A stretch of 64,000 nt of DNA, taken from Polynucleobacter sp. AM-7D1 (lineage in GTDB: Bacteria > Pseudomonadota > Gammaproteobacteria > Burkholderiales > Burkholderiaceae). Location of the stretch: assembly GCF_018688455.1 (NCBI RefSeq), contig NZ_CP061319.1:1798001-1862000 (forward strand). Direction: 5' to 3'. The position numbers were made by a program, and so were the translations under genes. The notes beneath the pieces were generated by a model that ran no database searches, was not told the DNA's origin, and was given only the letters and a program-made list of their open reading frames with translations. Below are positions 33,654 to 44,084 of this stretch, piece after piece. How positions within the stretch are numbered: the first letter of the stretch is position 1; each line of letters starts with the position of its first letter.

Positions 33654-35041
33654 TGGGTAAGAAAAAAGTTGCCATCATAGGCGCCGGTATTTCTGGCTTA
33701 GGATGCGCATATGCATTAAGACAGCACCCAGAATTAGATCTCACTGTATTTGAAGGCGGCAATCATATTGGCGGTCATAGCAATACGGTAGATCTCACAC
33801 TAGAAACTTCTGAAGGTAAGCTGACTCATGGGGTGGATACTGGATTTTTGGTATTTAATCGCAAAACCTATCCCCGCTTAGTTCGTCTATTTGAGGAAAT
33901 TCAAGTTCCGATTGCACCATCAGAAATGTCTTTTTCCGTCTCAATTGATACGAGCGAAAAAACAGGGCGCAATAAAAAGATTGAATGGGCTGGCAATGAC
34001 ATCAATTCTTTTTTTGGACAAAGAAGAAATTTATTCTCATTGTCATTCTGGAGAATGGCTTACGACATCCTACGCTTCAATCGTCTCGCTACTCGACTCG
34101 CAGAAGAACAAATCACTGCTAAGCTTGAATACTCAGAGCCAGATGAGCGTATTAAAGATTTTTTAGATCGCAACCGCTTTAGCACTAGCTTTAGAGAAAA
34201 TTATTTCTTGCCAATGATTGGTGCTATTTGGTCATGCTCTGTTGAGCAGATGCTGGAGTTTCCAATTCATACCATGGTTCGCTTCTGTCACAACCATGGT
34301 CTTTTACAAATTCAAAATCGTCCGCAATGGCTTACTGTTAAAGGAGGTTCGCGAGAATACGTGAAGCTTTTAGTCGCGGCGCTAGATAAACAGCAAGTCC
34401 AATTTGTGCGCGAATCGGTTTCTCGTGTCAATGTCCGTAAATCAGAAAATTCTCAGGTCGAAGTCATTACCCCCTTAGGATCTCACTGGTTTGATGAAGT
34501 AGTGATGGCTTGTCATAGCGATCAGACTTTAGAGTTAGTCCATGGCATTGACCAAGATGCTCGGAATATTTTGGCCTCTGTACCCTATCAAAAGAATCGT
34601 GCAATTTTGCATACAGACAGGAATTTTTTACCGGCCGCTGAGCGCTGCTGGGCGGCTTGGAACTACACTGCAAAATCTGGTGCGACACCAACTGCGCAAC
34701 AACACGTCAGCGTCAATTATTTAATCAACCGCTTACAACCTCTGCCTTCAGCATTCGATGATACGCAGATTATTGTGAGCCTAAACCCGCTAACTGATCC
34801 CAACCCATCGCTAGTCCATGAAGAAATTCATTACTCACATCCAGTATTTGATATGCGCGCGGTCCAGGCACAAAAAGAGCTGCCCTTAATTCAGGGTAAT
34901 TCCTCGATTTGGTATTGCGGCGCATGGACTGGGTTTGGCTTTCATGAAGACGGTTTACGTTCAGGTGAATTAGTGGCAATGGATCTAATGGAAAAAATTG
35001 CTCATCGCGCCCTGCCCAATTCCATTAAAGATGTTCAGTAA
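33653..35041 (+). CDS. FAD-dependent amine-oxidase-like oxidoreductase
   Basis: 462 residues with an N-terminal FAD-binding motif (VAIIGAGISGLGCAYALR), a second dinucleotide signature (EGGNHIGGHSNTV) and a C-terminal FAD loop (WYCGAWTGFGFHEDGLRSG). This is the NAD(P)-binding oxidoreductase that accompanies DUF1365 and cyclopropane synthase genes in many proteobacteria; it probably acts on acyl chains of membrane lipids, exact reaction unknown. GTG start sharing a base with the preceding stop codon. DUF1365 starts directly after its stop. Confidence 0.9.
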   Translation: MGKKKVAIIGAGISGLGCAYALRQHPELDLTVFEGGNHIGGHSNTVDLTLETSEGKLTHGVDTGFLVFNRKTYPRLVRLFEEIQVPIAPSEMSFSVSIDTSEKTGRNKKIEWAGNDINSFFGQRRNLFSLSFWRMAYDILRFNRLATRLAEEQITAKLEYSEPDERIKDFLDRNRFSTSFRENYFLPMIGAIWSCSVEQMLEFPIHTMVRFCHNHGLLQIQNRPQWLTVKGGSREYVKLLVAALDKQQVQFVRESVSRVNVRKSENSQVEVITPLGSHWFDEVVMACHSDQTLELVHGIDQDARNILASVPYQKNRAILHTDRNFLPAAERCWAAWNYTAKSGATPTAQQHVSVNYLINRLQPLPSAFDDTQIIVSLNPLTDPNPSLVHEEIHYSHPVFDMRAVQAQKELPLIQGNSSIWYCGAWTGFGFHEDGLRSGELVAMDLMEKIAHRALPNSIKDVQ

Positions 35042-35827
35042 ATGAATTTGCCAACGATTAATTTTGGTACGGTAAAGCATCGGCGTTTTCGTCCCGCTAA
35101 AAATGCGTTTGGCTATGGTGTATTTACTTTATCTATACCAATGCGTGCACGCAGGAGCGATCCGCAACTACTCAGCAAGCATGGTCTCAAAGACAATCAG
35201 TTCGGACTTTTTTCATTCTTCGATCAAGATCATGGAATAGGGAATGTAGATAGCCTGTCATGGATTGAAACAATTCTTGAGCAGCACCACATTCAGCATA
35301 TTGATGGCGAGATTTGGTTGCAAACCTTCCCGCGAGTACTAGGCTATGTCTTCAATCCTGTCAGCTTTTGGATCTGCACTCAAGCCAATGGACAAGTTCA
35401 GGCCGTATTGGCGGAAGTGAATAATACTTTTGGCGAACGACACTGCTACTTACTTCACCATGACTCTGGTGCTGCACTGAAATCTGGAGAGACTTTGGTG
35501 AGCAAGAAAGTGTTTCATGTATCACCTTTCTGCGATGTTCGCGGGGAATACCATTTCCGTTTTTTATTTTCACAGGACAGTCGCTCCAAGAGAAATATCG
35601 TTTGTCGAATTGAGCTCCATGAGGATGGAAGTCCATTGATCAATACCAGTATCAGTGGCCTAGCTCAACCCCTGAGTAAAAGCGCACTTTACCTTGCCTT
35701 TCTACGCTACCCGCTAATGAGTCTTGGTGTGATTGGCCGCATTCATTGGCAAGCATTGAAATTATGGCTAAAAGGTGTACCCTTTCATTCAAAACCCAAA
35801 CCACCAGAACTTGAAATTACCCGATGA
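35042..35827 (+). CDS. DUF1365 protein
   Basis: 261 residues; NFGTVKHRRFRPAKNAFGYGVF at the N-terminus, LLSKHGLKDNQFG, GYVFNPVSFWIC and AEVNNTFGERHCYLL are DUF1365 hallmarks. Function unknown; always found with the FAD oxidoreductase and cyclopropane-type methyltransferase. The start follows the previous stop without a gap, and its stop overlaps the next start by four bases. Confidence 0.92.
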   Translation: MNLPTINFGTVKHRRFRPAKNAFGYGVFTLSIPMRARRSDPQLLSKHGLKDNQFGLFSFFDQDHGIGNVDSLSWIETILEQHHIQHIDGEIWLQTFPRVLGYVFNPVSFWICTQANGQVQAVLAEVNNTFGERHCYLLHHDSGAALKSGETLVSKKVFHVSPFCDVRGEYHFRFLFSQDSRSKRNIVCRIELHEDGSPLINTSISGLAQPLSKSALYLAFLRYPLMSLGVIGRIHWQALKLWLKGVPFHSKPKPPELEITR

Positions 35828-37119
35828 ATCGCCCCGGTCAATCACTACTGTCTCGCCTCACCTTCTCCCGTCCGGATAGGCCGAAATCAAAGCAACAGCA
35901 ATATCGTGCAAGCACACACACCCTTTTAGGCCTCTTAGCGCAATTGCGAAGTGGGCATTTGGTTCTGACACTGCCAAATAAAGAAATAAGAGAATTTGGA
36001 AATAAGTCAGATCAACTACATGCAGAGATTCAAGTTTTAGATTGGTCTGTATTTAAACAAGTGCTATCCCATGGCGATATTGGCTTTGCCGAGAGTTATA
36101 TTCGAGGTGAATGGAATACACCTGATCTCAAGGCTGTTCTAGAGCTAGCTATTCGGAACCGCACCATTCTAGAAAAAGCAATCTATGGAAGTTGGTTGGG
36201 CTCCATAGCGTATCGCCTGAGACATTGGTTTAGAGACAACTCCAAATCTGGAAGTCGTAAAAATATCCATGCTCACTATGATCTAGGTAATGCCTTCTAT
36301 AGCCTCTGGCTAGACCCCACTATGAGCTATTCAAGTGCATGGTTCTCAGAAGGTGATAAGCAATCACTGATGGATGCGCAACGCGCAAAAATCAAACACA
36401 TATTAGATTCCATCCACGCTAAACCAGGCGACCGACTGCTAGAGATCGGCTGTGGTTGGGGTGGATTTATGGAAGAAGCCTTACGCAATGGTAATCAAGT
36501 TACTGGTCTCACTCTGTCAGCAGAGCAAAAAACCTTTGCCGATACCAGACTTCAAAAGGTAGTTACAGAGACAGGGAACGCACATCAATTCGAGGTGCGC
36601 CTACAAGACTATAGAGACTGTACTGAACGATTTGATGGGATCGCCTCCGTTGAAATGTTTGAAGCGGTCGGTGAGAACCATTGGGATGAATATTTTCAAG
36701 TAGTTGCAAAGCGACTCAAAGCAGGGGGTCGAGCCTGCATCCAAACTATCGTCATAGCAGAAGACTTATTTGATCGCTATCGACACAGCACCGACTTTAT
36801 TCAGCAATATGTTTTCCCAGGCGGCATGCTGCCCTCACCAAGTAAATTCAAGGCTGCTGCTGCCAGCGCAGGCTTAGAAGTTGAAGCTGAGTTTGCATTT
36901 GGTTCTGACTACGCTAAAACCTTATGCCTATGGCATGATAGCTTTAACCAGAAGATTGAAGAAATCTATCGCCTTGGATTTGACGAGGCTTTTATTCGAC
37001 TGTGGAATTTCTATCTCATGTATTGCGCTGCTGGATTCTTCGAAAAGAATATTGATGTTGTGCAATACACCCTTAAACACCAAGATGCTATTCACTCAAG
37101 CGATGCCCTGTGCCCATGA
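35824..37119 (+). CDS. Cyclopropane-fatty-acyl-phospholipid synthase-like methyltransferase
   Basis: SAM-dependent methyltransferase of the CFA synthase family, acting on unsaturated acyl chains in phospholipids. Motif I is RLLEIGCGWGGFMEEAL. HYDLGNAFYSLWLDPTMSYS is the family substrate segment, and GIASVEMFEAVGENHWDEYF carries the bicarbonate-site Glu. 431 residues. It could make cyclopropane or methylated (for example furan-fatty-acid precursor) chains; sequence does not decide. Coupled to DUF1365 upstream and overlapping the SDR downstream by ten bases. Confidence 0.93.
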   Translation: MNRPGQSLLSRLTFSRPDRPKSKQQQYRASTHTLLGLLAQLRSGHLVLTLPNKEIREFGNKSDQLHAEIQVLDWSVFKQVLSHGDIGFAESYIRGEWNTPDLKAVLELAIRNRTILEKAIYGSWLGSIAYRLRHWFRDNSKSGSRKNIHAHYDLGNAFYSLWLDPTMSYSSAWFSEGDKQSLMDAQRAKIKHILDSIHAKPGDRLLEIGCGWGGFMEEALRNGNQVTGLTLSAEQKTFADTRLQKVVTETGNAHQFEVRLQDYRDCTERFDGIASVEMFEAVGENHWDEYFQVVAKRLKAGGRACIQTIVIAEDLFDRYRHSTDFIQQYVFPGGMLPSPSKFKAAAASAGLEVEAEFAFGSDYAKTLCLWHDSFNQKIEEIYRLGFDEAFIRLWNFYLMYCAAGFFEKNIDVVQYTLKHQDAIHSSDALCP

Positions 37120-37892
37120 AACAAAAAGGAATTAATTCATTTGTAAATCAACGTATTTGGATCATCGGCGCCTCCAGCGGAATTGGTGAGGCCTGCACTC
37201 AGGCCTTCATCAAGGCTGGCGCGAAAGTCGCTCTTTCTAGTCGTCGTGCTGAGCGCCTCAATGTCCTTGCTAAATCAGCGCAGTCGGGACAAGCATTGGT
37301 GCTCCCTCTTGATGTCACCAAGCAAGAACAGATCCTATCTTCCTACCAGAAAATTCTAGAGGCTTGGGGCGGTCTAGACCTACTACTATTTGTTTCGGGT
37401 GTATATACCCCCTTACGCGCTGACAATTTTGATTTTGAGATTGCACAGAAGACTATCGATGCCAATCTGCTAGGGCCTATGCGGGCAGTAGGCATTGTTT
37501 TGCCCAATATGCTCAAAGAGCATGCCGGTCATATTGCTATCGTGGGGAGCGTCGCCGGATACAGTGGATTACCAAAAGCCCTTGCATATGGACCGAGTAA
37601 AGCAGGGATTATTAATTTCTGTGAAACCCTGTATTACGACTTACTACCCCAAGGAGTGAGCGTACACATGATCTCACCAGGGTTTGTAGCTACTGAAGCG
37701 ACTGCACAGAATGATTTTGAAATGCCAGCGCTCATTACCGCTGACGAGGCTGCAAAAGAAATCCTCACAGGACTACAGGCTGGAGAGTTTGATATTCACT
37801 TCCCTAAGCGGTTTTCAGGATTCCTAAAATTCCTCAGAATCCTGCCTTACCCACTCTATTTTTGGATCGTACGACGCTTCGTCAAAATCTAA
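37110..37892 (+). CDS. Short-chain dehydrogenase/reductase
   Basis: 260-residue SDR with the cofactor motif IIGASSGIGEACTQAF and catalytic VAGYSGLPKALAYGPSKAG (Ser, Tyr, Lys). Hydrophobic C-terminus (FLRILPYPLYFWIVRRF) suggests membrane association. Substrate unknown. Last gene of the peroxidase-FAD-DUF1365-CFA-SDR operon. A short hairpin (AATCTAA-ggct-TTAGATT, 37886-37903) spans its stop and the end of the convergent dsbA. Confidence 0.88.
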   Translation: MPMKQKGINSFVNQRIWIIGASSGIGEACTQAFIKAGAKVALSSRRAERLNVLAKSAQSGQALVLPLDVTKQEQILSSYQKILEAWGGLDLLLFVSGVYTPLRADNFDFEIAQKTIDANLLGPMRAVGIVLPNMLKEHAGHIAIVGSVAGYSGLPKALAYGPSKAGIINFCETLYYDLLPQGVSVHMISPGFVATEATAQNDFEMPALITADEAAKEILTGLQAGEFDIHFPKRFSGFLKFLRILPYPLYFWIVRRFVKI

Positions 37893-37901
37893 GGCTTTAG
37901 A

Positions 37902-38564
37902 TTACTTGTACTTGTCCTTGCGGATTTTTTGCTCTAGGAAATCCATCACTACAATCGCCTTAGCTTTAGTCCCGGCAATGGATGGTGATGTCACATAACG
38001 ACCCTGCATCACAATAGTTGGCACGCCATCAATACGATAGGTATCAGCCATCTGTCTTGCAGCACGGGCTTTAGATACAACAGCAAATGAACGGTACGTA
38101 GCCAAGAAAGTATTGCGATCAATACCTTGAGAGGCGACCCAATCCGCAATCTCGTTTTCTGTCATGAGGCGCTTATTTTCTTTATGCATGGCGTACATGA
38201 CTTTGTCATTCATCACCTCTCCCTTGCCCATAGCTTCTAAGGCATAGAACAACTGGCTATGCGGCATGAAGTCATCACGAAAGGCAACGGGTACTTTACG
38301 AAAAGTAACATCTTTAGGTTGGCGCTTAAGCCAGGCGTTGAGCTCTGGCTCAAAGTCATAGCAATGCGGGCAACCGTACCAAAAAAACTCAATCACCTCA
38401 ACCTTACCCTTGGACTCAACTGGCTGAGGGGTAGGAAGAATGCGGTAGTCAAAGCCTTCTTCAATCTTAGGGCTTTGCGCACTAACAAAGCCTGAGAATG
38501 AAACTGCCAAGCCCAGAATGGTGGCGGATAAAAAAATTCTTTTAGATTTGGATAATGTAATCAT
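37902..38564 (-). CDS. dsbA: Thiol:disulfide interchange protein DsbA
   Basis: Periplasmic disulfide oxidase. It has a signal peptide (FLSATILGLAVSFSGFVSAQ), the active site FFWYGCPHCYDFEPEL (CPHC) and the cis-Pro loop RIDGVPTIVMQG. 220 residues. Start overlaps the stop of the SPOR-domain gene by four bases. Supplies disulfides for exported proteins. Confidence 0.95.
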   Translation of the reverse strand: MITLSKSKRIFLSATILGLAVSFSGFVSAQSPKIEEGFDYRILPTPQPVESKGKVEVIEFFWYGCPHCYDFEPELNAWLKRQPKDVTFRKVPVAFRDDFMPHSQLFYALEAMGKGEVMNDKVMYAMHKENKRLMTENEIADWVASQGIDRNTFLATYRSFAVVSKARAARQMADTYRIDGVPTIVMQGRYVTSPSIAGTKAKAIVVMDFLEQKIRKDKYK

Positions 38565-39175
38565 GATTTACCAGATTTAATAACATTTGGTTTAATGCCC
38601 ATGCTATTTAACTTATCACGCACGGGGTTACTTTCTTCAATACTGTTATACGGACCCACACGAACACGCCACAGTGTATTACCCTCACTTGTAATCTCAC
38701 TTAATTGAGACTGGATACCCTGAATAGCTAAACTGGCTTTTTGAGCATCCGCATCCGCGCGCTTATTAAATGCGCCAACTTGTAAAAAATAAATTGCATC
38801 AGATTTTGCGACAGGGACTGGAACCACTTCAGCTGGCTTCTTACCGCTAGCTAAATCAGCAATTGGGTCCGAAGCATCGGAGGCTGGTGCGGCAGACTTA
38901 CCTTGTAAAGGTTTGTTTAAATCTAAAGCCTCTGCTGGGGCAGCTGCTTCACCTTCCGCCGGTGCCGGTCCTGATTTAATAGTTAAGGGAAGATTGGGGG
39001 CTCTAACACCAGGGCGCTCTTGAGGTGTATTTTTTGAGAGATAAAAAGCAATCACAAAAGCAACGCCTAGACCAACACCAAGCCCTAAGATAAAGCCAAG
39101 GATGGTGCCGCCATACTCTGAGCTCGTAGACTGTGTCTTTAGATCAAAGCTGTCGTATTGATTGTTATTTTTCAT
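38561..39175 (-). CDS. SPOR-domain cell-division-type protein
   Basis: One N-terminal membrane helix (GTILGFILGLGVGLGVAFVIAF), a Pro/Ala/Glu-rich periplasmic linker (about residues 55-125) and a C-terminal SPOR domain (YFLQVGAFNKRADADAQKAS, then LWRVRVGPYNSIEES). SPOR domains bind denuded glycan strands at the septum, so it may be a division-site protein of FtsN type, though the order of domains alone does not prove it. Sits between argS and dsbA. Confidence 0.9.
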   Translation of the reverse strand: MKNNNQYDSFDLKTQSTSSEYGGTILGFILGLGVGLGVAFVIAFYLSKNTPQERPGVRAPNLPLTIKSGPAPAEGEAAAPAEALDLNKPLQGKSAAPASDASDPIADLASGKKPAEVVPVPVAKSDAIYFLQVGAFNKRADADAQKASLAIQGIQSQLSEITSEGNTLWRVRVGPYNSIEESNPVRDKLNSMGIKPNVIKSGKS

Positions 39176-39225
39176 CGAGTCCCCATCCTTCTTTTTACCT
39201 CTTAAACCCTAACGAGGGTTAAAGC

Positions 39226-40953
39226 TTACATCTTAGCGGGTGCTGATACACCCAATACTTTTAATCCATTTTCAAGCACTTGGCGAGTTGCTGAAAGTAA
39301 TGCGAGACGAGCTAATTTCAATGCAGGGTCATCGACCAAAACGCGGTCTGCGTTATAGAAGGTATGGAAATCTCCCGCCAAATCACGCAAGTAGAAAGCC
39401 AAAGCATGTGGAGCTAAATCTGCAGCTGCATCAGTGAGCATTTCTGGATATTCAGCTAGACGACGTAAGAGATGATCTGAGGCCTTACTTTGCAACAAGG
39501 AAAGGTCTGCGCCCTTGAGGTCAGAAACTTGTCCACCCCATTGAGTCAAGATTGAGCAAATACGAGCATGGGCATATTGCACATAGAACACAGGGTTCTC
39601 ATCATTTTGTTGCAATGCTAGATCAATATCAAATACAAACTCCGTATCCGCTTTACGAGAAATAAGGAAGAAACGCACAGCATCACGTCCTCGCTGAAGC
39701 GCAAGCTCACGCTCACCGCCAGCCATCTCTGGTGTAACACCACCGGACCACTCAACCAAGTCACGCACAGTCACATAAGAACCTGCACGCTTAGAAATCT
39801 TGACTTCCTCGCCATGGCGCATCACTGTCACCATCTTGTGAAGCACATACTCTGGATAGGTTTTCGGAATCTCCCAACCGCGCTTCTGAGCTACACCCTG
39901 CAAGCCTGAGCGCACACGTGCAATCGTGCCATGGTGATCGCTACCCTGAACGTTAATCACTTTTTCAAAGCCACGATTCCATTTACTGGTGTGATAGGCA
40001 ACGTCTGGGACAAAGTAGGTGAAGCTCCCATCAGACTTTTTCATGACGCGATCTTTATCATCGCCATCGTCTGTTGTCCTAAGCCATAGTGCGCCCTCAG
40101 ACTCATAGGTCTTACCAATACTCTGTAGCTCGTCGACAATTTTTGCAACACTACCATCGGTATACAAAGAAGACTCTAGGTAATAGCAATCAAACTTCAC
40201 ACCAAATGTTTTTAAGTCGATATCCTGCTCATTGCGCAAATATGCCACGGCAAACTGACGAATAGCCTCGATATCATCTTTATATTCAGATGAAGCCTTA
40301 AAAGCAGTAGCAATCTCCGCAATATATTCACCGTTATAAGCACTTTCTGGCCAAGCAGCATCACCTGGTTTAAGTCCATTCAAGCGAGCCTGTACTGAGA
40401 GCGCTAAATTCGCAATCTGCACCCCAGCATCGTTGTAATAAAACTCGCGATGCACCTGAATACCCTGAGTTGCCAATAAGTTTGCCAGCGCATCTCCTAA
40501 CGCAGCTTGACGACCATGACCAACGTGAAGCGGGCCAGTAGGATTGGCCGACACAAACTCAATCATGGCCCTGGAAACGGGAGCAGCTTCTGGAGCTAGC
40601 TGACCAAACTGGGATCCCGCCGTAAGAACCTCGTTCACCACCGCAGTTTTAGCGGTGTTACTCAATCGAAAGTTAATAAACCCAGGGCCCGCGATTTCGC
40701 AAGAAGCAATGAGATCACCATAGCCGGCTTGCTGCTCTAAACGCTCAACCAGTGCTTGCGCTAATTCCCTGGGATTAAGCTTCCAAGCCTTGGAAAGCTG
40801 GAGGGCAATATTACAAGCAACATCGCCATGGTCTACTGCCTTAGGGCGTTCCAGGCGGGGTGCCGGGGCGTCACCCAAACCACGCTCCTGAGCCAAACCC
40901 AGCAGGGCAGCACTCAGCATTTCAATTAAACGATTTTTATTAGTTAACAACAT
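39226..40953 (-). CDS. argS: Arginyl-tRNA synthetase
   Basis: Class I synthetase, 575 residues. N-terminal Add-1 domain, then [20 protein letters not shown] with the HIGH-type HVGH; KMSKS-like region [15 protein letters not shown]-terminal anticodon-binding helices with the DALR-type [12 protein letters not shown]. Start may be ATG 40953 or a Met 12 codons later. Fifty bases separate it from the SPOR gene and include a short AACCCT/AGGGTT hairpin without a T-run. Confidence 0.97.
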   Translation of the reverse strand: MLLTNKNRLIEMLSAALLGLAQERGLGDAPAPRLERPKAVDHGDVACNIALQLSKAWKLNPRELAQALVERLEQQAGYGDLIASCEIAGPGFINFRLSNTAKTAVVNEVLTAGSQFGQLAPEAAPVSRAMIEFVSANPTGPLHVGHGRQAALGDALANLLATQGIQVHREFYYNDAGVQIANLALSVQARLNGLKPGDAAWPESAYNGEYIAEIATAFKASSEYKDDIEAIRQFAVAYLRNEQDIDLKTFGVKFDCYYLESSLYTDGSVAKIVDELQSIGKTYESEGALWLRTTDDGDDKDRVMKKSDGSFTYFVPDVAYHTSKWNRGFEKVINVQGSDHHGTIARVRSGLQGVAQKRGWEIPKTYPEYVLHKMVTVMRHGEEVKISKRAGSYVTVRDLVEWSGGVTPEMAGGERELALQRGRDAVRFFLISRKADTEFVFDIDLALQQNDENPVFYVQYAHARICSILTQWGGQVSDLKGADLSLLQSKASDHLLRRLAEYPEMLTDAAADLAPHALAFYLRDLAGDFHTFYNADRVLVDDPALKLARLALLSATRQVLENGLKVLGVSAPAKM

Positions 40954-40988
40954 AGATAAGTGAGTTTATCAGGTGGTAAGCTATCGAA

Positions 40989-41306
40989 ATGATCTATCAA
41001 TTTCGCTCCAAAGCGGGTCCTGACGTCATCATGCTGGCTGATCTGACCCAGCGAATCTTTGAGATTTTGGGCCGCCCATTAGAGCCCAGAGGTATTTTGA
41101 TGGTGGAGCAACTACCAGCCCTCATCATCGCCTTAGAAACAGCCATCCTCAAAGATTTGGAAGATCGGGCTAAAAGTAATACGTCTGATCAAGAAAATAC
41201 CGAAAAACCGAAGCTTGCCGATAGGCTGGGACAGCGTGCTTATCCCTTTCTGGAACTGATGAAGCAGTCTAAGGCAAAGGATGAGCCAGTAATGTGGGGC
41301 GTTTAA
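40989..41306 (+). CDS. DUF1840 protein
   Basis: 105-residue soluble protein of unknown function: MIYQFRSKAGPDVIML at the start and GRPLEPRGILMVEQLPALI are the DUF1840 marks; a helical C-terminal part ends at PVMWGV. Divergent from argS (35 bases between starts) and 30 bases from the convergent metH. Confidence 0.9.
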   Translation: MIYQFRSKAGPDVIMLADLTQRIFEILGRPLEPRGILMVEQLPALIIALETAILKDLEDRAKSNTSDQENTEKPKLADRLGQRAYPFLELMKQSKAKDEPVMWGV

Positions 41307-41336
41307 AGCCCTGCACCCCACTCAGATATAGCGGAC

Positions 41337-44084
41337 TTAGTCGATTGAACTGGCTAGTTGGCGGCGGATATCTTCAACAGACTCATTACGACGCTTAGCA
41401 AGATCTTCAATTTGATCGGCTGATAGCTTGCCCACGTTGAAATAACGCGCATCTGGATGTGCCATATAAAAACCGCTGACGCTAGAAGCTGGATTCATAG
41501 CCATTGATTCAGTCAATGTCATACCAATATCTTCTGAGCCAATCACGCGTAATAAGTCTTTTTTAACTTCATGCGCAGGACAAGCTGGATACCCTGGCGC
41601 TGGACGAATACCGCGATATTCCTCATTGATCATTTGATCATTTGTCAAAATCTCATCGGTCGCATATCCCCAAAGATCAGTACGAACGCGGTGATGCATT
41701 AATTCTGCAAATGCCTCTGCTAAACGATCGGCTAAGGACTGCAACATGATTGCACTGTAGTCATCATGCTTAGCATGAAACTCAGCCACTTTTTTCTCAA
41801 CACCGTGCCCAGTCGTAACAGCAAAGCAGCCGAGGTAATCAGTCACATTGGAATCTTTTGGTGCCACATAATCTGCCAAGCAACGATTAGGTCGGCGAAC
41901 GCCGTCGACTACAGGCCGCTCAGACTGCTGGCGTAAGTTATGCCAAACAAATAATGGTTGCTCACGCGATTCATCGCTGTACAAGACAATGTCATCACCT
42001 ATTGTGTTTGCTGGATAGAACGCTACTATAGCATCAGCTTGCAACCACTGACCTTTGATTAATTTATCAAGAAGAGCCTGGCCATCTTCAAATACCTTAC
42101 GAGCCTCTACGCCAACGATTTCATCGTCCAAGATGGCTGGAAACTTACCAGCCAAGTCCCAAGTCTGGAAGAACGGTGTCCAGTCAATATATTTAGCAAT
42201 ATCGTTTAAAGAGAAATTCTTGAAAACGCGGCGCCCAATAAACTTAGGCTTCTCGGGCACATAACTAGCCCAATCAATCAGCTCTCGATTCTTACGCGCT
42301 ACTTCTAATGAAATCGTTGGGGATGCTTTTTTATTGGCATGTTGCTCACGAATACGCACGTAGTCATCGCGTAAGTCTTGAATAAATTTCTTAGCACTTT
42401 CGTCCGATAGCAAGCTTGATGCCACCGATACAGAACGAGATGCATCTGGCACATAAACCACTGGTCCATCATAGTGCGGAGCAATCTTCACCGCAGTATG
42501 AACGCGTGAAGTTGTCGCACCACCAATCATCAATGGAATTTGACGCTCACGGAAATAGTCGTCACGCTGCATCTCTTGAGCAACGTAAGTCATTTCTTCT
42601 AAAGACGGGGTAATCAAACCAGAAAGGCCAACGATGTCCGCTTTTTCTTCTTTGGCGCGTTTCAGAATTTCCGCACAGGGCACCATGACGCCCATATTCG
42701 CAACTTCAAAGTTATTACATTGCAGCACTACCGTCACAATGTTTTTACCAATGTCATGCACGTCGCCTTTAACAGTCGCCATCACAATCTTGCCTTTGGC
42801 TTTCGCTTCGCCACCAGAGGCAATATGCAGGCGTTTTTCTTCCTCAATATAGGGAATCAAAATGGCCACTGCCTGCTTCATCACACGCGCACTCTTAACC
42901 ACTTGAGGCAAGAACATCTTGCCGGCACCAAACAAATCGCCGACGACATTCATTCCATCCATCAAAGGACCTTCAATAACCTCAATTGGACGGCCGCCTG
43001 CACCCATAATTTGGGCACGCAGCTCTTCAGTATCTTCTTCAATAAAGGTAGTGATGCCATGCACCAAAGCATGGGTTAAACGCTCACGCACCGGGGCTTC
43101 ACGCCATACCAAGTTCTCAACTTGCTTCGCGCCACCGCCCTTAAATTGATCAGCGATATCCAGCAAGCGCTCCGTTGGAGTCTTACCGTCTTTTTCTTTA
43201 AAACGATTGAGCACCACATCTTCAACGCGCTCACGCAATTCAGGATCTAGGTCTGCGTAAACGCCAAGCTGGCCTGCATTGACGATACCCATGTCCATGC
43301 CCGCCTGAATAGCGTGATACAGGAACACAGTATGAATGGCTTCACGCACACGATCGTTACCGCGGAACGAGAAGCTAACATTAGAGACACCACCACTGAC
43401 CTTCGCGCCCGGCAGATTTTCCTTGATCCAGCGGGTCGCATTGATGAAATCTACTGCATAGTTGTCATGCTCTTCAATACCAGTCGCAATGGCAAAGATA
43501 TTCGGATCAAAAATAATATCTTCTGCAGGAAAACCAATCTCGTTAACAAGAATTTGATAGCAGCGCTGGCAAATTTCTGTTTTGCGCTTAAAAGTGTCAG
43601 CCTGCCCCACTTCATCAAAAGCCATTACTACAGATGCTGCGCCATAACGACGAATCAAGCGTGCTTGTTTTCTGAAAGACTCTTCACCCTCTTTGAGTGA
43701 GATCGAGTTAACAATCGGCTTACCTTGAATGCATTTCAGGCCAGCTTCGATCACGCTCCACTTGGAAGAGTCAATCATGATCGGTACACGAGCAATATCT
43801 GGTTCTGAGGCGATCAAATTCAAGAAGCGCGTCATCGCTGCCTCTGAATCCAACATCGCTTCATCCATATTGATGTCAATCACTTGAGCACCATTCTCAA
43901 CTTGCTGTCTTGCAACTACTAAGGCTTCATCAAATTGATTATTCAAAATCATGCGTGCAAATGCTTTAGAGCCCGTAACGTTAGTGCGCTCACCAATATT
44001 TACAAAACCAACTTCTGGCGTGACATTGAAAGGCTCTAGGCCTGAAAGCTTCATCGCCGGCATTACTTTCACGGCCTTAGTCAT
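41337..44084 (-). CDS. metH: Methionine synthase, folate/B12/activation subunit (split MetH)
   Basis: 915-residue second part of cobalamin-dependent methionine synthase. In order: pterin-binding domain ([18 protein letters not shown]), B12 cap and Rossmann domain with the cobalt ligand His in [12 protein letters not shown], and activation domain ([16 protein letters not shown]). It transfers a methyl group from methyltetrahydrofolate through B12. The homocysteine-binding domain is the separate upstream gene, whose stop overlaps this start by four bases. Split MetH is usual in Burkholderiaceae. Confidence 0.96.
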   Translation of the reverse strand: MTKAVKVMPAMKLSGLEPFNVTPEVGFVNIGERTNVTGSKAFARMILNNQFDEALVVARQQVENGAQVIDINMDEAMLDSEAAMTRFLNLIASEPDIARVPIMIDSSKWSVIEAGLKCIQGKPIVNSISLKEGEESFRKQARLIRRYGAASVVMAFDEVGQADTFKRKTEICQRCYQILVNEIGFPAEDIIFDPNIFAIATGIEEHDNYAVDFINATRWIKENLPGAKVSGGVSNVSFSFRGNDRVREAIHTVFLYHAIQAGMDMGIVNAGQLGVYADLDPELRERVEDVVLNRFKEKDGKTPTERLLDIADQFKGGGAKQVENLVWREAPVRERLTHALVHGITTFIEEDTEELRAQIMGAGGRPIEVIEGPLMDGMNVVGDLFGAGKMFLPQVVKSARVMKQAVAILIPYIEEEKRLHIASGGEAKAKGKIVMATVKGDVHDIGKNIVTVVLQCNNFEVANMGVMVPCAEILKRAKEEKADIVGLSGLITPSLEEMTYVAQEMQRDDYFRERQIPLMIGGATTSRVHTAVKIAPHYDGPVVYVPDASRSVSVASSLLSDESAKKFIQDLRDDYVRIREQHANKKASPTISLEVARKNRELIDWASYVPEKPKFIGRRVFKNFSLNDIAKYIDWTPFFQTWDLAGKFPAILDDEIVGVEARKVFEDGQALLDKLIKGQWLQADAIVAFYPANTIGDDIVLYSDESREQPLFVWHNLRQQSERPVVDGVRRPNRCLADYVAPKDSNVTDYLGCFAVTTGHGVEKKVAEFHAKHDDYSAIMLQSLADRLAEAFAELMHHRVRTDLWGYATDEILTNDQMINEEYRGIRPAPGYPACPAHEVKKDLLRVIGSEDIGMTLTESMAMNPASSVSGFYMAHPDARYFNVGKLSADQIEDLAKRRNESVEDIRRQLASSID

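Noticed and set aside
44081..44084. Split metH as a frameshifted single gene
   Set aside because: Clean ATGA start/stop overlap and complete domains on each side; the split form is normal in Burkholderiaceae.
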